This document shows positions 16,701 through 19,612 of a stretch of 19,612 bases of DNA, one piece after another. A model generated the notes under the pieces. That model did no database searches and was not told where the DNA came from. It worked only from the letters and a program-made list of their open reading frames with translations. Each line of letters opens with the position of its first letter. The stretch's first letter is position 1. A program made the translations under genes and the position numbers. This stretch comes from an uncultured Prevotella sp. (lineage in GTDB: Bacteria > Bacteroidota > Bacteroidia > Bacteroidales > Bacteroidaceae). The stretch spans positions 1 through 19,612 of the forward strand of contig USRA01000039.1 of assembly GCA_900557035.1 (NCBI GenBank). The letters are read 5' to 3'.

Positions 16701-17634
16701 CTGGCATACCGACTACTACAAGAAGGAAGGTGTGCTGCCATTCGATGTAACCCTCAACCTCAACGGCATCGCCAAGCTCGAGAAGATTCACTATCTCCCG
16801 GCTTCTGAGCGCGAGACCAACGGACAGATCCAGAAGGGTAAGTTCGCCATCAGCAACGACGGCATCAACTGGACCGAGACCGGAAGCTTCGACTGGAAGA
16901 ACGAGAATGCCGTTAAGGAATACCAGTTCCAGGGCAACCCGGAGGCTCAGTACATCAGGATGACCGTAGAGGAAGCCCGAGGCGGAATGGGTTCGGGTGC
17001 CGAGATGTACGTATTCAAGGTTCCGGGCAGCAAGATGGAGAAGACTGGCGACATCAACCACGACGGACGCATCGACGAGAACGACCTCACCTCTTACCTC
17101 AACTACTGCGGATTGCGCAGGGGCGACAAGGACTTCGAGGGCTACGTAAGCAAGGGCGATATCAACGGCAACGGTCTCATCGACGCCTACGATATCTCCG
17201 TGGTGGCTACCCAGCTCAAGAGCGGAGTAAGCAGCAAGAAGGTGCCAGCCGTAGAGGGCAGCATCAGTCTCGCAGCCGACAAGAAGATGTACAAGGCAGG
17301 CGAAACCATCACCCTCACTGTAAAGGGCAAGGGTCTCGTATCGCTCAATGCCCTGAGCTTCGCCCTGCCATACAGCGCCACCGAATACGAGTTCATCGGA
17401 GTGGATGTGAAGGATATGGGCAAGATGGAGAACCTCACCAAGGACCGTCTGCACTCAGATGGCAGCAAGGTGCTCTACCCTACATTCGTCAACATCGGCG
17501 AGCAGCCAGCCGTAGAGGGCACCCGCGATCTCTTCACCATCAAGTTCAAGGCAAAGAAGGCATACAAGCCAGCCTTTCAGCTCAACCAGCTGATGATGGT
17601 AGATAAATTCCTGGGAGTAAAGACCGGGAAATAG
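13732..17634 (+). CDS. Secreted multidomain GH31 glycosidase with FN3, F5/8C, dockerin and cohesin-like domains
   Basis: A 1300-residue extracytoplasmic enzyme. Residues 1-24 form a signal peptide (KK, then hydrophobic NLMAMAVTLPMVA). The GH31 N-terminal beta-sandwich is at about 45-270 (EYFFGGGVQNG, GFMWYTFKPG). The TIM barrel (about 275-650) carries the predicted nucleophile D435 in VLKTDVAW and the acid/base D487 in WSGDQTGG. A C-terminal beta domain extends to about 860. Then come FN3 (873-955), an F5/8 type C/CBM32-like domain (about 965-1097), a dockerin with two calcium-loop repeats (GDINHDGRIDENDL and GDINGNGLIDAYDI, about 1105-1163) and a cohesin-like beta-sandwich to the end. Substitution of the usual WxDMNE nucleophile block by LKTDVAW and the accessory domains recall the GH31 alpha-N-acetylgalactosaminidases of gut bacteria; alpha-glucosidase or alpha-xylosidase is less likely. 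A NahK-like kinase lies upstream. Confidence 0.88.
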   Translation: MSNIYKKLSVGNLMAMAVTLPMVANTTNTASSPLLPSAPDAQKAAQTVKTGDVQILRINPTLVEIVFANQQRVAVDFYGESVFRIFEDHNDGVMRAPEAKPEASILVDNPRTALNHKQVKVEEKDNSIILSTTKAQVIFDKATQLFKIINLEDGKTVAEQSAPAQFTPEKVTLSLRELPDEYFFGGGVQNGRFSHKGEKIEIVNTNNWVDGGVASPAPFYWSTAGYGFMWYTFKPGLYDFGSTHNGKVELSHESKNLDVFFMVGKKPTDLLDGYYQLTGNPVLLPKFGFYEGHLNAYNRDYWKEADKGRTMVFEDGKAYKESASDKTGIKESLNGEKNNYQFSARAAIDRYVKHDMPLGWFLPNDGYGAGYGQETTLDGNIQNLKKFGDYARKQGVEIGLWTQSDLHPKDSIEALLQRDIVKEVGTAGVRVLKTDVAWVGDGYSFGLNGVADVAKIMPYYGENARPFIISLDGWAGTQRYASVWSGDQTGGDWEYIRFHIPTFIGAGLSGISNITSDNDGIFGGKNPIVNMREFEWKAFTAMGLNMDGWGSNAKYPHILGEPVTSVNRWYLKLKSELMPYIYTAAHEAVTGKPLVRAMFLDEANPYTLGKATQYQFMCGPSFLVAPIYKETKMDKEGNDIRNGIYLPQGEWVDYFSGHIYKGGRIINEFEAPYWKLPVFVKRGAIIPMVNPNNNVSQIDNTQRIFELYPYGETHYALYDDDGKTELYRLGEHATTNITSSLQKDRLNVHIYKTTGHFQGQEKNQATELRINLSQMPKKLAAKIGGKSVKLNQVNSLNELRNTGNAWFFDEAPQLNRFATPGSDFEKMDIRKNPMVYLRLAKTDITANDVELRMDGYQMDDADVLLHASGALAAPQVTMKDSQSPNKAFELLATWNKQANADYYEVKVDGVIHSTIRSTEFTIENLKPETDYEVQVRAVNKDGVSEWTTVQAHTIKDPLDEAIRNITATNSAKDWEGLEVSKMFDFNEKNFWHTDYYKKEGVLPFDVTLNLNGIAKLEKIHYLPASERETNGQIQKGKFAISNDGINWTETGSFDWKNENAVKEYQFQGNPEAQYIRMTVEEARGGMGSGAEMYVFKVPGSKMEKTGDINHDGRIDENDLTSYLNYCGLRRGDKDFEGYVSKGDINGNGLIDAYDISVVATQLKSGVSSKKVPAVEGSISLAADKKMYKAGETITLTVKGKGLVSLNALSFALPYSATEYEFIGVDVKDMGKMENLTKDRLHSDGSKVLYPTFVNIGEQPAVEGTRDLFTIKFKAKKAYKPAFQLNQLMMVDKFLGVKTGK

Positions 17635-17671
17635 TAGTAGATAAATTCCTGGGCATAAAGACCGGGAAATA
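17599..17671 (+). repeat. Tandem duplication of the 3' end of the GH31 gene
   Basis: The 35-bp segment 17599-17633 recurs at 17637-17671 with two adjacent mismatches (AG to CA), a period of 38 bp. Each copy ends in a stop codon, and translated from its own frame each gives VDKFLG(V/I)KTGK. The second copy lies after the functional stop and is out of frame with the gene, so it is not expressed as part of the protein. Confidence 0.85.
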
Positions 17672-17695
17672 ATCGATTTTTTGTGAATAAATATT

Positions 17696-17752
17696 TAATT
17701 CTGTAAATTATCTAAAATTAATACCTATTATTTTGGATTTTTTACAGAATTA
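17696..17752. promoter_or_regulatory. 12-bp inverted repeat upstream of perR, candidate operator
   Basis: TAATTCTGTAAA (17696-17707) and TTTACAGAATTA (17741-17752) are perfect reverse complements separated by 33 bp. The right arm abuts the -33 element at 17753. The left arm continues as TAATTCTGTAAATTA, a 15-bp imperfect palindrome resembling the length and AT-rich symmetry of PerR boxes. Autoregulation by PerR is a reasonable guess. Alternatively it is a weak transcription-end hairpin of the GH31 gene. Confidence 0.45.
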
Positions 17753-17784
17753 TTTGGTAGATAGAAATAAATTCATTATCTTTG
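17753..17784 (+). promoter_or_regulatory. Promoter of the perR-rubrerythrin operon
   Basis: TTTG (17753-17756), 20 bp, TATCTTTG (17777-17784): a full match to the Bacteroidota consensus. It ends 30 bp before the perR ATG. Because the TTG inside the -7 element cannot be both promoter and start codon, it also excludes the longer reading frame that would begin at 17782. Confidence 0.87.
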
Positions 17785-17814
17785 CAACGTAAAAATCAAT
17801 CAAATAAGAGGAGT

Positions 17815-18249
17815 ATGAAAAAAACAGAAGCTTACAACAGATTGGTGGATAAAGGTATCCGACCATCAGTACAGAGACTTGCAATCCTGGACTACCTGAT
17901 CAAGCACCCTACCCACCCAAACATCGAAGACGTTTACAGGGCATTAGAGAATAAGGTACCGACCCTAAGCCGTACCACAGTATATAATACGCTCCGCATG
18001 CTGAGTGAGGTAAATGCAGCCCAGATGATCACCATCGACGAGCACCGCGTATGCTATGATGGCAACATCGAGCCACACGTTCACTTCTACTGCAAGGAGT
18101 GCGGCAAGATCATCGACCTCTTCGATGAGCCAGCACCACGGGTAACAGAGACCAAGGTGATTGGTGGCAACATCGTGCAGGAGGAGCAGCTCTACTACAA
18201 GGGCATCTGTTCAGATTGCGCCAAGAAGATGGAGAAGAAGACGAATTAA
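17815..18249 (+). CDS. perR: Fur-family peroxide-responsive repressor, PerR type
   Basis: A 144-residue metalloregulator with an N-terminal winged helix (RPSVQRLAILDYL and the recognition helix SRTTVYNTLRML) and a C-terminal dimerisation domain. All five regulatory-metal ligands of Bacillus subtilis PerR (H37, D85, H91, H93, D104) have counterparts three residues earlier: H34, D82, H88, H90 and D101. The Asp in place of the Fur glutamate at the last site is a PerR feature. The structural zinc cysteines are C93/C96 and C132/C135. PerR senses peroxide by metal-catalysed oxidation of its histidines. The ATG at 17815, preceded by AAGAGGAG, was chosen; an in-frame TTG at 17782 lies inside the promoter. 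Reverse rubrerythrin follows after 48 nt, a typical PerR target. Confidence 0.9.
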   Translation: MKKTEAYNRLVDKGIRPSVQRLAILDYLIKHPTHPNIEDVYRALENKVPTLSRTTVYNTLRMLSEVNAAQMITIDEHRVCYDGNIEPHVHFYCKECGKIIDLFDEPAPRVTETKVIGGNIVQEEQLYYKGICSDCAKKMEKKTN

Positions 18250-18297
18250 TAGTAACAAGATAATATAAAAATAAGAACATTTTAATACATTAACATT

Positions 18298-18858
18298 ATG
18301 AAGAAGAAATTTATTTGCACCGTTTGTGGTTACATCTATGAGGGTACAGAGGCACCAGAGAAGTGCCCTATTTGCAAGGCTCCAGCCAGCAAGTTCAAGG
18401 AGATGGAAGATACAGTAGATGATGATATGACATTCGCTACTGTACACGTTCTCGGTCAGGCATATAAGGATAGCGTCAATGAGGAGGTTATCAAGGGTTT
18501 AAAGGATCACTTCGCAGGTGAGTGTGGCGAGGTAGGTATGTATCTTGCAATGGCTCGCCAGGCAGACCGCGAGGGTTATCCAGAGATTGCAGAGGCTTAC
18601 AAGCGCTATGCGTTCGAGGAGGCAGACCATGCATCTCGCTTTGCAGAGTTGCTGGGTGAGGTTTTGGGTGATACAAAGAGCAATCTCGAGGCTCGCATTG
18701 CAGCTGAGAAGGGTGCTTGCGAGGACAAGTTCCGCATTGCCAAGCTTGCCAAGGAGCAGGGTTCTGATGCTATCCACGATACTGTTCATGAGATGGCTAA
18801 GGACGAGGCTCGCCACTGTGCAGGTTTCGCAGGTCTTTACAAGAGATACTTCAAGTAA
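18298..18858 (+). CDS. Reverse rubrerythrin (NADH/rubredoxin-dependent peroxidase)
   Basis: A 186-residue cytoplasmic peroxide scavenger. Unlike classical rubrerythrin, the rubredoxin domain is at the N-terminus: C7, C10, C23 and C26 (CTVC, then CPIC) bind one iron. It is followed by a four-helix diiron domain with [16 protein letters not shown], the [16 protein letters not shown] ligand helix and DEARHCAGF, containing the ExxH motifs of the rubrerythrin fold. This order is that of the reverse rubrerythrins of anaerobes such as Clostridium, which reduce hydrogen peroxide and oxygen. It is transcribed with perR and ended by a strong hairpin. Codon use is rich in GGT and GCT, unlike the neighbouring GH31 gene, which suggests high expression. 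Confidence 0.93.
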   Translation: MKKKFICTVCGYIYEGTEAPEKCPICKAPASKFKEMEDTVDDDMTFATVHVLGQAYKDSVNEEVIKGLKDHFAGECGEVGMYLAMARQADREGYPEIAEAYKRYAFEEADHASRFAELLGEVLGDTKSNLEARIAAEKGACEDKFRIAKLAKEQGSDAIHDTVHEMAKDEARHCAGFAGLYKRYFK

Positions 18859-18884
18859 GACATTTTTTTTCGATACTAAGTCTT

Positions 18885-18925
18885 GGAGCCCGGTTCCGAA
18901 TCATAAAGATTCAGGACCGGGCTCC
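18885..18925 (+). terminator. Strong hairpin terminator after reverse rubrerythrin
   Basis: GGAGCCCGGTTCCGAATC pairs with GATTCAGGACCGGGCTCC across a 5-nt loop; 17 of 18 positions pair (one as T-G). It is followed by TTCGTTTTC, a broken T-tract. On the opposite strand it is preceded by the T8 run at 18863-18870 written as A's, so it could also stop leftward transcription. It begins 26 nt after the rubrerythrin stop. Confidence 0.85.
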
Positions 18926-19018
18926 TTCGTTTTCTGGAGAAATTGTACTATGTACGCGTACTAGTACTATCTTCCTCTGATGCTGCCATGATACCCAGGG
19001 TGCGAGGTACCTAAGAGG
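18926..19018. other. Short non-coding spacer with GTAC palindromes
   Basis: No gene is seen. GTACGCGTAC (18952-18961) is a perfect palindrome nested in a 23-bp near-palindrome of GTAC units (18945-18967). GGTACC occurs just downstream. Nothing else is recognisable. Confidence 0.5.
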
Positions 19019-19190
19019 GTGTTCAGTATTCAGTATTCAGTTTTTTTCGCGATAGTTACCCTTTCTATGGTTATAAATTATAAGTAATTATTTTATATTA
19101 TATATATATAAATTTATATATATATAATATACTATCTATACAGAGGATGGTAACAAGAGCGAAAAAAACTGAATACTGAATACTGAATAC
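19019..19190. mobile_element. MITE-like element with 32-bp terminal inverted repeats
   Basis: The ends 19019-19050 and 19159-19190 are inverted repeats matching at 31 of 32 positions. Each is built from three copies of a 7-bp unit (TATTCAG, the outermost copy imperfect on the left) followed by TTTTTTTCGC. Four bases inside each arm, GTTACC (19055-19060) mirrors GGTAAC (19149-19154) about the same centre, 19104.5. The 172-bp element has no ORF and an AT-rich middle. No clear target-site duplication was found. It may be a MITE, a REP-like sequence or a long transcription-end hairpin; mobility is inferred only from structure. Confidence 0.6.
19094..19131. repeat. Perfect 38-bp AT palindrome
   Basis: The sequence from 19094 to 19131 is identical to its own reverse complement, with AAATTT at the centre (19112.5) and alternating TA on both sides. 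It lies inside the MITE-like element but its centre is offset 8 bp from that of the terminal repeats, so the two symmetries arose separately. Such tracts extrude cruciforms easily. Confidence 0.9.
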
Positions 19191-19361
19191 GTTTCCATGT
19201 AATCGGGTATTACTTCATAATATACTGATTTATAACGCAAAACATAGTTTTCGATACCGTAAAAACATAGAGATGCGCCCCATAAGAAATAGAGTCCGTT
19301 TTTTACGAAGTTTCAAATTGTAAGTATTTTGCTGAAAATCGCTCCTTATTACATGCCTAAA
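19191..19361. other. AT-rich intergenic stretch
   Basis: No plausible reading frame, RNA gene or repeat was recognised between the MITE-like element and the promoter at 19362. There is one run of T (19309-19314) without a stem. Confidence 0.5.
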
Positions 19362-19393
19362 TTTGGCAGCTGCCGAAAATCTTTGTATCTTTG
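19362..19393 (+). promoter_or_regulatory. Promoter of the HU-like gene, with a palindrome in the spacer
   Basis: TTTG (19362-19365), 20 bp, TATCTTTG (19386-19393) is a full Bacteroidota promoter. The perfect palindrome GGCAGCTGCC (19365-19374) overlaps the -33 element and the start of the spacer, a position where a dimeric repressor would block RNA polymerase. Confidence 0.82.
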
Positions 19394-19394
19394 C

Positions 19395-19565
19395 ACCAGC
19401 AATCGAAGGAACAGCCTTTTGTGCCTAAGGGCGGTCATAATAGAAGACCGCAGCTGGTCTTAAATGATGGCAGGCGCCGGTCATCTATTAAGACCCAAAA
19501 ACGGGGCAAAAACAAGGGCTACCCGGGTAGTTGTGATTTACTAGAACTTTAAAACGAAACAGAGT
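19395..19565 (+). ncRNA. Structured 5' leader of the HU-like gene
   Basis: About 165 nt lie between the predicted transcription start and the ATG. GCGGTC (19431-19436) pairs with GACCGC (19446-19451). GGTCTTAA (19456-19463) pairs with TTAAGACC (19488-19495), and inside it GATGGC-type pairs continue the stem with a bulge. ACCAGC (19395-19400) can pair with GCTGGT (19453-19458), which overlaps the second stem and so competes with it. CTACCCGGGTAG (19519-19530) is a 12-bp palindrome. The leader could be a cis-regulatory RNA or part of a small RNA; no known family was recognised. Confidence 0.5.
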
Positions 19566-19612
19566 ATGATTAACTACAGCATCGTAATGCGCAGCGTGAA
19601 CGCAAACCTCCT
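19566..19612 (+). CDS. Probable HU-family DNA-binding protein, N-terminal fragment
   Basis: The first 15 codons, MINYSIVMRSVNANL, run off the right edge. The start (M.(I/N)YS(V/I)V.R) resembles the Bacteroidota HU/IHF-like proteins that begin with a short strand before the histone-like domain. With so few residues the family is only a likely guess. It follows a strong promoter and a long leader, which supports a real start at 19566; the A-rich region before the ATG is the usual Bacteroidota context. Confidence 0.5.
   Translation, partial: MINYSIVMRSVNANL

Noticed and set aside
16240..17454. 404-residue minus-strand reading frame
   Set aside because: Antisense to the C-terminal modules of the GH31 protein, including the dockerin; no independent evidence.
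17782..17814. TTG start eleven codons upstream of perR
   Set aside because: The TTG is part of the -7 promoter element TATCTTTG; the ATG at 17815 has a good AAGAGGAG ribosome site.
18545..18964. 139-residue plus-strand frame within and beyond the rubrerythrin gene
   Set aside because: Out of frame with a clear diiron protein and running into its terminator; arginine- and leucine-rich shadow.
19191..19361. Possible tRNA or small gene in the right-hand spacer
   Set aside because: No cloverleaf arms, no GTTCGA-type loop and no ORF with a plausible start.

Overview
The window looks like chromosomal DNA of a gut or oral Bacteroidota of the Prevotella/Segatella type. The evidence is Bacteroidota-style promoters (TTTG, about 20 bp, TAnnTTTG, seen cleanly three times), A-rich ribosome binding regions, typical protein sequences (LeuA, DnaB, FtsK, reverse rubrerythrin), and a secreted GH31 enzyme carrying a dockerin. 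No phage, CRISPR array, insertion-sequence transposase, tRNA or rRNA was seen.

Layout. Positions 1-1914, minus strand: the start of leuC, then leuA, preceded by a 290-nt leader. The leader encodes a 29-residue peptide rich in Ile and Leu codons, an intrinsic terminator and a competing antiterminator, which is a complete transcription attenuator. Positions 1980-9101, minus strand: a 3'-5' exonuclease, an RlmI-like rRNA methyltransferase, an orphan periplasmic-binding lipoprotein, a large TPR-like protein of unknown function, and the replicative helicase dnaB, which overlaps the TPR-like gene by 26 nt. Positions 9102-9215 are a mirror-symmetric divergent promoter region. Positions 9216-12477, plus strand: ftsK and lolA. 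Positions 12573-17634, plus strand: a NahK-like sugar 1-kinase and a 1300-residue secreted multidomain GH31 glycosidase. Positions 17696-18925, plus strand: a PerR-type regulator with reverse rubrerythrin, ended by a strong hairpin. Positions 18926-19565 are non-coding and hold a MITE-like inverted-repeat element, a strong promoter and a structured leader. That leader precedes the truncated start of a probable HU-family protein.

How the genes work together. Most are housekeeping: leucine (probably also isoleucine) synthesis, replication, chromosome segregation, lipoprotein trafficking and ribosome modification. Two functional pairs stand out. The first is GH31 plus NahK-like kinase, which fits release of N-acetylhexosamine (possibly alpha-GalNAc from mucin O-glycans) and its entry into metabolism as the 1-phosphate. 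The second is PerR plus reverse rubrerythrin, a peroxide-sensing and detoxifying pair.

Most novel are the non-coding elements: the leu attenuator, the 12-bp array of palindromic octamers between lolA and nahK, the MITE-like hairpin and the structured leader at the right edge. All functional calls are from reading sequence; no database search was run.
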